From Planctomycetia bacterium (lineage in GTDB: Bacteria > Planctomycetota > Planctomycetia > Pirellulales > JACPPG01), in NCBI GenBank assembly GCA_016191115.1, contig JACPPG010000042.1, forward strand, positions 34,300-98,299: a stretch of DNA of 64,000 nucleotides, written 5' to 3'. Positions 8,542 to 15,903 of the stretch are shown piece after piece. A program made the translations under genes and the position numbers. A model generated the notes under the pieces. The model worked only from the letters and a program-made list of their open reading frames with translations. It made no database searches and was not told the origin of the DNA. Each line of letters opens with the position of its first letter. Position 1 is the stretch's first letter.

Positions 8542-9885
8542 CTAACCGGCCCCCGCGCGCTCGGCCGCGTCGCACTCCACGGCGAGGGCTAGCAACGCGG
8601 GAGAGATTTCAACCGGGTACGGCTCGGCTGCGTCCAACGAGCGGAGCCGATCTGGCAGTTGTGCCAGGTGCTCGGCCGCGCGGCGGCGGATGACATCTAG
8701 CGACTCGGCCGCCGCCACGCGGCGCCCGCCACGCATCACCAGCCGCAGAAGCGGCTCGCCCGGTCGGACGTCTCCTGCCAGTGTAACGATGTCACCGTTC
8801 ATCCGGCCTGCCGCGTCGAACGAACGATGGACCTGTTTGCGGCCCGGCCAGGTAGCCTTTCCTTCGGACCGTTTGCGGCGCGGCCGGCCGGCGTACTCAA
8901 CGAGCTTGTAGGCGCAGTCCAGGTACGGCGCGTCGGCCGAGACATCGAGCGCCGTGCCGACGCCGAAGCCATCGATCGGGGCCCGCTCCGCGGCGAGTTT
9001 CGCGAGCGCATATTCGTCGAGGCCGCCGCTGGCAAAGATCGTCACCTTCGCCAGGCCGCCGGCGTCGAGGATCCGCCGCACCGCGCGGGCGTGCGCGGCC
9101 AGGTCGCCGCTATCGATCCGCACGCCGTGGATCGCGATGCCATCCCGGGCGAGCCCGGGGGCCAAACGCACCACTTCGCGCGCCGCGCGTTCTGTGTCGT
9201 AGGTGTCCAAAAGCAGCACGACCGCCTGGCGGTTGGCCCGTGCGAATGCCCGGAACGCCGCCGCCTCGCTGTCGCCGGCCTGCACGAACGAATGGGCCAT
9301 GGTGCCGTAAAGCGGGATGCCGAACTCCCGCCCGGCCGCGACGGTCGCTGTGCCGGAAAAGCCGGCGATGTACGCGGCGCGGGCAGCGAGAATGCCCGCC
9401 TCGGCTCCATGGGCCCGGCGAAACCCGAAATCGACAAGCAGCCTGCCAGGCGCGGCGAGCACGGCGCGAGCGGCCTTGGAAGCGATCATCGTCTGGAAGT
9501 GCAAGAGGTTGATCAGCCGCGACTCGACGAGCTGCGCCTGCGGCAAAGGCGCGGTCACGCGCAGCATCGGTTCGTCGGCAAAGAGGATCGTCCCTTCGGG
9601 CGGCGCGTACACGTCACCCTGGAACTTGAACGTGGCGAGATGCTCGAGGAAATCGGGCTCGAACTGGCCGGTGCTTTCCAGCCACTCCAGTTCATCGGGC
9701 GTGAAGCGCAGCGATTCGAGAAAGGCAAGGGCCTGCGCGAGCCCGGCCGCCGTCAGAAAGTTCCGACGGCCGGGCAGACGCCGTGCGAAAAACTCGAAGA
9801 CGGCCGTGTCGCGCATGCCGGACCGAAAGTACCCTTGCAGCATGGCAAGCTGGTACATGTCGGTGGCAAGCGCGCTTGTATCCAT
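8542..9885 (-). CDS. pncB: Nicotinate phosphoribosyltransferase
   Basis: Joins nicotinate to PRPP to give nicotinate mononucleotide in NAD salvage. From ATG 9885 it has 447 aa. The frame can be extended 15 codons to a TTG at 9930, but that stretch lies over a dispersed repeat. Landmarks are LATDMYQLAMLQGYF at the start, the active-site region LVDFGFRRAHG, IAGFSGTATVAAGREFGIPLYGTMAHSFV, GVRIDSGDLAAHAR and FGVGTALDVS. The KRSEGKATWPGRKQV segment is typical of the bacterial type. No clear Shine-Dalgarno precedes ATG 9885. Confidence 0.93.
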   Translation of the reverse strand: MDTSALATDMYQLAMLQGYFRSGMRDTAVFEFFARRLPGRRNFLTAAGLAQALAFLESLRFTPDELEWLESTGQFEPDFLEHLATFKFQGDVYAPPEGTILFADEPMLRVTAPLPQAQLVESRLINLLHFQTMIASKAARAVLAAPGRLLVDFGFRRAHGAEAGILAARAAYIAGFSGTATVAAGREFGIPLYGTMAHSFVQAGDSEAAAFRAFARANRQAVVLLLDTYDTERAAREVVRLAPGLARDGIAIHGVRIDSGDLAAHARAVRRILDAGGLAKVTIFASGGLDEYALAKLAAERAPIDGFGVGTALDVSADAPYLDCAYKLVEYAGRPRRKRSEGKATWPGRKQVHRSFDAAGRMNGDIVTLAGDVRPGEPLLRLVMRGGRRVAAAESLDVIRRRAAEHLAQLPDRLRSLDAAEPYPVEISPALLALAVECDAAERAGAG

Positions 9886-9907
9886 GAGAAGTGGCGATTC
9901 GCTGGAC

Positions 9908-10108
9908 GTAGGGTGTCCTGTGGACGCCAACCGTATCTAAAGGTCGTTCAAGGTCGTCGGGTGCTATGCCCACGCTCGCCGTGGGGCCGGATGTACGCAT
10001 CGGCATGGCCACGAATTGCCCTCGTGGCCATGGCACACGTTTCCCATGGATGCGGCAGCACGGTGTCCCGTGGACACCGGAAAGATCGGTGCTCGCAGAG
10101 CACCCTAC
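9908..10108. repeat. R3 repeat arms (GTAGGGTG...CACCCTAC) in intergenic DNA
   Basis: The interval upstream of pncB begins with GTAGGGTGTCCTGTGGACGCC (9908-9928) and ends with an inverted GGTGCTCGCAGAGCACCCTAC (10088-10108). A further GGTGTCCCGTGGACACC palindrome lies at about 10060. A compact version of the same pair of arms occurs at 15597-15651. It is probably a dispersed palindromic family. No gene was recognised in the interval. Confidence 0.5.
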
Positions 10109-10121
10109 GAGCCTTCCCGTG

Positions 10122-11924
10122 TTATTTGTCGTCCGGCACCGGCACCACGACGGCATCAAGGATTTGCTTCGTGGCGTCGTCCTGCACTAGCGCAACCACC
10201 GACAGGTTTTCGAGCTCGATCGGCGGCAGCGGCTCGCCGAACGGCCGATCCTTCGCGGCGAATTCCGCCCCGGCTTCGACGAGGTACTTGTCGAGCCCGT
10301 CGCGGATGGACGTCAGATTGACGGGCAATTCCCACCGGCACGCGCCGTCGACGATCTCTTTTCCCTCCGGTCCGCCGGGCATCCCACGGACGACGTGATG
10401 GTGGTACCGGATCTTGTTGCCGCCGGGATAGTGAATGGTCTCCTCGACCAGGACGAGCCGGAGCCGCAGTTTCGGCTCCATGTTCTCGTTGTCCTCCACC
10501 TTTTTCTTCGCTTCGCCCTCCTCGTCGCGGGCCGCCGCCGCCTCGGCCTTTCTTTTTGCGTCCGCCCTGGCGACCGCGACCGCGTCGGGATTCACTTCCG
10601 CGGCGACGTTGACCTGCACCGTGTCGCCACGGCGGGTCACAGCCAGGTCGATTTTGCCGCCGCGCTTGGCGGCGAGATCCTCGTCGACAATGCCGACGAA
10701 CTCGTCATATTTCTTCTTCGAGGCGCCCATGCCGCCACCGCCGCCGCCGATCTGGCTGCCGTTAAAGAATGTGGACGGCGTCCCCTGCACCTCGTAGAAG
10801 TTGCTCCGCGCGATCGTATCGGGATTGGTCAGCGCGTCCGGGCCGGGAATGTGCAGGTGATACTGCAGCCCAATGAATTCCGTCGGCTTGTACGTGGAGA
10901 GCAAGGCGTCGAACCCGACGTCGGCTGCCACACAAGGAGGGCATTGCGCGCCGGTGAATAGTTCCATCACCACCACGCGGTTACCCCGCGGGTCCTTGCG
11001 GCCGGCGAACGGTTGGACCTTGAACGGCGGCACGCTCTCGAGGTATTCCCCGTCCAGTTGTGCTTCCAGCTTCTGCCACTGCGCGCGGGCCGCGGCCGCG
11101 ACGTCGGTCTTGCCCAGTGCTTCGGCCGATTCTATCTCCGCGCGTGCGATCACCGACCGCTGCTCGGTGGTGGCGTCCGGGGGTAGCGCCTTGGCGGCGG
11201 ATTGAGCGGCCTCGAGCCGCAGCGGCGCGAGCCTTTTTCCCTTGGCCAGCGCCGCCAGCGCGAGTGTCCGCGTTTCGGTGAGCCAGCCGGCGCCGTAGGG
11301 GGCGGCGCCATCGATCCAGGCGGTCACCAGCGGCCGCGCGTCCTCGACCGACAAGTCGCCGTTGTACAGCAATTCGAAGTACGCGATCCTCAGATTCGGA
11401 TCGCCGGCATGCTCCTTGACCAATTGATGGAGCCGCGCGAACTTGGCGTGAGCGTCTCGCTCGCGGAGGGCTTGCATGACATCGAGGGCAAGCGGGGGTC
11501 GCACCAACCTTTCCAACGTCGCGTCGTGGGTCCGCGTCAGTCGCGCCGGATAGAGCCTGTCCCGCAGGCGGAACGTGCCCAAAATCGCCTTGTCGGCGCC
11601 GCCATCCTTGGGCCAAAGGGCCACGAACAGGTCGTCCCCCGCTTCACTCGTGAATTGGATCGAAAGCTTGTCCCCACGATGCTCGACCTTCGATACCTTG
11701 GGTTCTAAAAAGAGCCCTTCTTGCGCGGCGACTAGCTCGCCTGCGGGTTGCTCGCCCGTCCCGGACAGCTTCACAATCAAAAGCGGGCTTTCGCTCATCG
11801 TGGGCACGACCATTTTCCACTGCCCGACGAGCGTGCCCTGGTCCTCCTCCGCCGCCCCCGCCGTGAGGCACACCGCCGCGACGACGAAACTCAGGCCCCC
11901 ATGCGCAAGTGCCTTGGTCGACAT
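10122..11924 (-). CDS. Secreted thioredoxin-fold protein with CPPC motif
   Basis: A 600-aa exported protein. ATG 11924 has a GAGGAG ribosome-binding site about 9 nt upstream and begins a signal peptide (LSFVVAAVCLTAGAAEE). Residues ~25-140 look like a beta-rich domain and ~140-310 are helical. A thioredoxin-like domain starts around 325 with VVVMELFTGAQCPPCVAADVGF, followed by IGLQYHLHIPGPDALTN and EVQGTPSTFFNG, which carries the cis-Pro. A Lys/Ala/Glu-rich segment (~460-490) precedes a beta-rich C-terminal domain. The CPPC pair suggests disulfide chemistry in the periplasm. The substrate is unknown. Confidence 0.8.
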   Translation of the reverse strand: MSTKALAHGGLSFVVAAVCLTAGAAEEDQGTLVGQWKMVVPTMSESPLLIVKLSGTGEQPAGELVAAQEGLFLEPKVSKVEHRGDKLSIQFTSEAGDDLFVALWPKDGGADKAILGTFRLRDRLYPARLTRTHDATLERLVRPPLALDVMQALRERDAHAKFARLHQLVKEHAGDPNLRIAYFELLYNGDLSVEDARPLVTAWIDGAAPYGAGWLTETRTLALAALAKGKRLAPLRLEAAQSAAKALPPDATTEQRSVIARAEIESAEALGKTDVAAAARAQWQKLEAQLDGEYLESVPPFKVQPFAGRKDPRGNRVVVMELFTGAQCPPCVAADVGFDALLSTYKPTEFIGLQYHLHIPGPDALTNPDTIARSNFYEVQGTPSTFFNGSQIGGGGGGMGASKKKYDEFVGIVDEDLAAKRGGKIDLAVTRRGDTVQVNVAAEVNPDAVAVARADAKRKAEAAAARDEEGEAKKKVEDNENMEPKLRLRLVLVEETIHYPGGNKIRYHHHVVRGMPGGPEGKEIVDGACRWELPVNLTSIRDGLDKYLVEAGAEFAAKDRPFGEPLPPIELENLSVVALVQDDATKQILDAVVVPVPDDK

Positions 11925-12094
11925 GACGAATGCTCCTCGTTGGAAATAGGGCTGCCGCGGCTACGGGGGCAGGCGATCGACAAAACGCACGGCCGCGCCT
12001 GCGCGCGGGGGGTGCTGTATCGTACCGCATCGACGGTCGCCGGTCGAACGATACAGGCCCCACAATCGGCATCGGCCGCCCTGGCCCGAACCTG

Positions 12095-12251
12095 CAGGGC
12101 CGTTCACAGGTTCAAGCTTGCCGGCGGCGCACCGGCGGGAAAGTGGGACAGGCACCGAGACGAAACGTTGATCTGAAAGGGCTTGCGCTGTTTATGCTCG
12201 GAGCCAGTCCCATTTTCCCGCCTCGCCATTTTGAAAAACAGGATGGCCCTG
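12095..12251 (+). repeat. R1 element, copy 1 (157 bp, MITE-like)
   Basis: A 157-bp palindromic element with terminal CAGGGCC/GGCCCTG. Internal arms at 12135-12159 and 12197-12221 are complementary except for about three positions, around a 37-nt loop. The 10-bp sequence CCCGAACCTG is present immediately before (12085-12094) and immediately after (12252-12261), the pattern of a target-site duplication. Other copies are at 23342-23498, 24868-25024 and 32231-32380. No transposase is encoded. It fills most of the 12 kb intergenic gap. Confidence 0.88.
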
Positions 12252-12403
12252 CCCGAACCTGCCCAATCGGTTGACCGCGGTGAATGCACCGACTAGTCTC
12301 CAGGGAGTCGAAGAGTTCGTTCGGTCGTTCCGCGATCGTCGACCTCTTGGGGCCTCTGCTCCTTTCCCGGGCTGCATCCACCCACTTCCTGCGGGTCGAA
12401 CGT

Positions 12404-13510
12404 TTGAAGTTCGCACGGGCCACCCTCGCCGCTTGCCTTTTCGTTGCGATCGGCGCTGCGCGCACAAGCGCGATCACCATCACATTCGACTACAGCTTCG
12501 ACGCCAACAACTTCTTCGACACCCAGATCAAAAAGGACCTGCTCAACGCCGCGGCCAACACGATCGCGTCGCACCTTTCCGACAGCTTGACCGCCATCAC
12601 GCCCAACGCGCCCAGCAACACCTGGACCGCCAGCTTCTTCAACCCCGCCACGGGCAGCATCCAGACCCTCAGCAACTTGTCGATCCCCGCCGACACGGTC
12701 GTGGTCTACGCCGGTGGGCGAAACCTGGGCACCAGCACGCTGGGCTCGGGCGGGCACGGCGGGTTTGGCGCCAGCGGCTCGCAAGAATTCGTCGACACCG
12801 TGACCAGCCGCGGCCAGGGAGTGACGCAGGGAGCCGCGGCCAACGACTTCGGTCCGTGGGGCGGCGCCGTCACGTTCACCAACAACGCCGCCGTCCCCTG
12901 GAGCTTCGCCAACACGCAGCCGCCAGGCGGCCAGTTCGATTTCTTCTCCGTCGCCCTGCACGAGCTGACGCACCTGTTTGGATTCGGGACCACCGATTCC
13001 TGGGACAACCTGGTCTCGGGCAGCGTGTTCGTCGGATTTAACGCGGTCGCGGCCAACGGCGGCCTGAACGTTCCACTCTCGGCCGATCACGGGCATTGGG
13101 TCAACGGCACCACCAGCGACGGACGCGAGACCGCCATGGACCCCTCCCTCTCCTCGGGCGCCCGCAAAGGGCTGACCACGCTCGACCTGGCAGGCCTGGA
13201 CGACCTGGGCTGGACGCTGGTGCCCACGGGGACGCCGGGCAATGTCAATCATGACGGCCGGGTCGACATCTCTGACATTCAAACCGTGGCGGCCAACTGG
13301 CTCACGCCCGGTCCCGGCGGCGATGCCAACGGCAACTCGTTCGTCGACATCAGCGACATCCAGGTGATCGCCGCCCACTGGCTCGAGGCTGGCGGGGCTG
13401 GCGGCGGCGCGGTCTTGGCCGTGCCCGAGCCGTCGACGCTCTTGCTGGCCGCTGTCGCGGGGTTCATCCTGGCGGCGATTGGCGTGCGCGCTAGACGCAA
13501 TGCTGCGTAG
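12404..13510 (+). CDS. PEP-CTERM metalloprotease-like protein with dockerin-like repeat
   Basis: A secreted protein, 368 aa from the TTG at 12404; the frame is also open from ATG 12284. TTG is preferred because it begins a clean signal peptide (KFARATLAACLFVAIGA). Around residue 190 is a zinc-protease motif, HELTHLFGFG (HExxH), followed by ETAMDPSL and LTTLDLAGLDDLGW, as in planctomycete metalloproteases. Two calcium-loop repeats, NVNHDGRVDISDI and DANGNSFVDISDI, form a dockerin-type module. The end is a PEP-CTERM sorting tail: VPEPSTLLLAA, a transmembrane helix and RARR. The tail implies exosortase processing and surface retention; no exosortase gene is in the window. Confidence 0.85.
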   Translation: MKFARATLAACLFVAIGAARTSAITITFDYSFDANNFFDTQIKKDLLNAAANTIASHLSDSLTAITPNAPSNTWTASFFNPATGSIQTLSNLSIPADTVVVYAGGRNLGTSTLGSGGHGGFGASGSQEFVDTVTSRGQGVTQGAAANDFGPWGGAVTFTNNAAVPWSFANTQPPGGQFDFFSVALHELTHLFGFGTTDSWDNLVSGSVFVGFNAVAANGGLNVPLSADHGHWVNGTTSDGRETAMDPSLSSGARKGLTTLDLAGLDDLGWTLVPTGTPGNVNHDGRVDISDIQTVAANWLTPGPGGDANGNSFVDISDIQVIAAHWLEAGGAGGGAVLAVPEPSTLLLAAVAGFILAAIGVRARRNAA

Positions 13511-13514
13511 TGGG

Positions 13515-15170
13515 CTACTCGCCGGCCGGCGCCGCCCACGGCCGCGCCGCGAGCGGCAGCTCGTAGCAAGCGGCTTCCTCGTGATTTCGCACGAGCAGGT
13601 AGCGCCCGGAGATGGCCGGGTTGTTCCAGGTCTTGCCCGGCAAGACCTGGATGCGCCCCAGTTCCTTGAACGCCCTGGGGTTCGGATCGACGATGGCCAG
13701 ATCCCCCTTTTCGCCCATCACTAGCAGGCGATTGTCGACCAAGAGCAACTGGCCGTGGCCGTACCGGCCCCCTTTCCACCGCCGGCGGCCTAGAGCCGGC
13801 TCGACGCACGACAAGACCCCGTCGTCGAGCGCATAGACGAACCCGTCGAAGAGGACCATATTGGCGAACTTCGACTTCAAGCTCAGGACGTTCCGCGGGG
13901 CCCACATCTGCTTGACCGAAAGCTCCGTGTCGCTTGGCTCGGCCTCTTCGCCTTCTTCCCCTTCCTGGGCGGGCTGCACCCGCAATAGCGCACCGCCGAG
14001 GCCGTAGCCCGCCGAGACCAGAATCATGTCCTCGTCGATCAACAGCGGCTGCGAGCACTTGGGCTCCATGCCCGGCCACTCGAAACGCCACAGCACGCGG
14101 CCATCGTCGACCGCATGCCCGACGACACTCTGCTGATTGACGATCACCACCTGGCGCACCCCGGCCAACGTGGCCAGGTGCGGCGAGCTGTAGCTCGATG
14201 GATCGTCGCCAGCGTGCCACACGAGTTCGCCCGTCAGCCGGTTGTAGGCCACGAGCGATCGGCCATCGGGCCCACCGGCTGAGACGATCGCCAGGTCGTC
14301 GACCACCAAGGGCGAGCAGGATTTGCCCCAGTGCAGGTTCTCGGCGCTGTTGTCCGTCAAAATGTCGCGCGACCAGAGCGGCTTTCCGGTGGCGCCGTCG
14401 AGGCAATTCAAGATGCCCAGCGCCCCGACGGCGTACACGCGCCCGTCGGCCACGGTGGGCGTCGCCCGCGGCCCCACGCCCGCCAACGTCTCCTCGAAGC
14501 GGCCGGTATCGGCGTGGTACCAGACGGGCTTGCCCGTGGCCAACTCGTAGCAGACCACGAGTTCCTTGTCGCCGCGCTGCTCCTGTGTGACGGCGTAATT
14601 GCCGACGACGGCGAATGAGCTCCACGCCGCGCCGATCCGCCTTCGCCACAATTCGCGCGGCGGGTGCGCGGCCCAATCGCCGTCGAGCGCCGGTCCGGCC
14701 ACCGTCGCCTGCCGATCGGGCCCCAAAAACTGTGGGTAGTTCTCCGGCGAAGTGGCCGCCAGATCGGCCGTGCCGTCGACCAGGTCGGCGAATGCGGCCG
14801 CCAGCTCCCTGTCGCGCTTGGGGGACCAACGCCAGGCGAACCGCACCGGCACGACGTTGCCCGAGGTCTCGTCGATCCGCACGGCGCCTAGTAGCGCGAG
14901 CACGACGGCGGCAATACAGCCGAGCACCATGAACCGCCGCACCCACGGCCACGAGGCGGTCAACACCAGCCACAGCACCAGCACGATCGCCGTCCCGGCC
15001 GCCGTCGGTCCCTGCACGAGGAAGCGGACCTGATGGTCGAGCGAGGGACTGAACTGCGCCCACGCGCAAACGCCCGACGCCACCACGGCAATCGCGATGG
15101 CCACCCCGTAGCGCACGCGCGGGCCGAGCGAGGGATAGCGCGTGGCTGGTTGTTGCGGTTGCTCAGTCAT
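13515..15170 (-). CDS. Membrane-anchored PQQ-type beta-propeller protein
   Basis: A 551-aa protein with three N-terminal hydrophobic segments (about residues 22-41, 55-73 and 80-97). A large exported domain follows, carrying PQQ/BamB-like blades: NYPQFLGPDRQATV, LWRRRIGAAWSSFAVVGNYAV, CYELATGKPVWYH, GRVYAVGALGILNCLDGATGKPLW and HAVDDGRVLWRFEW. An acidic insert (EGEEGEEAEPSD) interrupts the propeller near residue 385. Such planctomycete proteins resemble quinoprotein dehydrogenases, but the PQQ-binding residues cannot be judged here. It converges with the metalloprotease gene, with only 4 bp between the stops. Confidence 0.85.
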   Translation of the reverse strand: MTEQPQQPATRYPSLGPRVRYGVAIAIAVVASGVCAWAQFSPSLDHQVRFLVQGPTAAGTAIVLVLWLVLTASWPWVRRFMVLGCIAAVVLALLGAVRIDETSGNVVPVRFAWRWSPKRDRELAAAFADLVDGTADLAATSPENYPQFLGPDRQATVAGPALDGDWAAHPPRELWRRRIGAAWSSFAVVGNYAVTQEQRGDKELVVCYELATGKPVWYHADTGRFEETLAGVGPRATPTVADGRVYAVGALGILNCLDGATGKPLWSRDILTDNSAENLHWGKSCSPLVVDDLAIVSAGGPDGRSLVAYNRLTGELVWHAGDDPSSYSSPHLATLAGVRQVVIVNQQSVVGHAVDDGRVLWRFEWPGMEPKCSQPLLIDEDMILVSAGYGLGGALLRVQPAQEGEEGEEAEPSDTELSVKQMWAPRNVLSLKSKFANMVLFDGFVYALDDGVLSCVEPALGRRRWKGGRYGHGQLLLVDNRLLVMGEKGDLAIVDPNPRAFKELGRIQVLPGKTWNNPAISGRYLLVRNHEEAACYELPLAARPWAAPAGE

Positions 15171-15211
15171 TCGTAGGCCGCACGGATCGGTCGACTAAGT
15201 ACGCCTTCAAA

Positions 15212-15252
15212 ACTCCCTCTCCCCTCGCGGGAGAGGGCCGGGGCGAGGGGGC
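15212..15252. repeat. R4 palindromic repeat, copy 2
   Basis: A near-identical inverted copy of the 41-bp unit at 2929-2969, with CTCTCCCCTCGCGGGAGAG at its centre. It lies between the parvulin gene and the start of the PQQ membrane protein, close to the 3' end of the parvulin gene (stop at 15266). Confidence 0.6.
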
Positions 15253-15265
15253 CGAAACTCTTCTT

Positions 15266-15550
15266 CTATTCCGTGCGGCTGGTGACCTCCAGCAGGTGCC
15301 AGCCGAACTGCGTCCGCACTGGTCCCTGCACCGTGCCGACCGGCGCGCTAAACACGACCTTGTCGAACTCCGGCACCATGCGGCCCGGGCTGAACTCACC
15401 CAGGTCGCCCCCTTGCTTGCCCGAAGGACACTGCGAGTGCTGCTTGGCGACGGTGGCGAAATCCGCGCCCCCCTCGATCTCGGTCTTCAGCTTCTCGCAC
15501 GCCTCCTTCGATGCCACCAGGATATGTCGGGCTTTTGCTTTCTGGGCCAT
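15266..15550 (-). CDS. ppiC: Parvulin-type peptidyl-prolyl isomerase
   Basis: A single-domain parvulin of 94 aa, the same length as E. coli PpiC. It catalyses cis-trans isomerisation of X-Pro bonds. Family landmarks are ARHILVASKEACEKLK, FATVAKQHSQCPSGKQGGDLGEF, MVPEFDKVVF and TQFGWHLLEV, which together cover the whole fold. There is no signal peptide, so it is cytoplasmic. ATG 15550 has a good GGAGG about 10 nt upstream. It runs leftward in the same direction as the PQQ gene, with 95 bp between them. Confidence 0.93.
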   Translation of the reverse strand: MAQKAKARHILVASKEACEKLKTEIEGGADFATVAKQHSQCPSGKQGGDLGEFSPGRMVPEFDKVVFSAPVGTVQGPVRTQFGWHLLEVTSRTE

Positions 15551-15596
15551 GCGCGTGGCCTCCTTCTAGCTCGTGGTCATTGGTCCATGATAATCC

Positions 15597-15651
15597 GTAG
15601 GGTGCTCTGCGAGCACCAATTTCACGCATCGGTGTCGGCAGGACACCCTAC
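15597..15651. repeat. R3 repeat, compact copy
   Basis: GTAGGGTGCTCTGCGAGCACC (15597-15617) and an inverted GGTGTCGGCAGGACACCCTAC (15631-15651) flank 13 bp. Each arm is itself a small hairpin. The arms match those at 9908-9928 and 10088-10108. Confidence 0.55.
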
Positions 15652-15826
15652 ATCCTAGTGGTCGGTGGTCGGGGACAGTGGACAGGATCGCAAACCGCTT
15701 GCGAAGCCCACGGGTGGCAACCCGTGGGGGACGGCGACCCGGCCGCCGTGCCCGTCAGCTTACCCGACGACGTGGGGCAGCCGCCAGCGGGGGCGAGGAT
15801 GGATACGGCTTCGGACGCTGGATACC

Positions 15827-15894
15827 AGCCCGACGCGCCAGTTGCGCCAGCGAGGGTGCCTACGCGACTGGGTCCCTCACTGGCGCTTCGGGCT
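15827..15894. repeat. Palindromic element in the 15.6-15.9 kb gap
   Basis: AGCCCGACGCGCCAG at 15827-15841 pairs with CTGGCGCTTCGGGCT at 15880-15894 (14 of 15 positions). An inner CCAGCGAGGG/CCCTCACTGG pair extends the hairpin. Only one copy is in the window. The remainder of the gap (15652-15826) shows another small stem, CCACGGGTGGCAACCCGTGG, and no gene. The element ends 9 bp from the 3' end of the BlaR1-type gene and could act as a 3' hairpin. Confidence 0.45.
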
Positions 15895-15903
15895 AGTGTG
15901 CCA

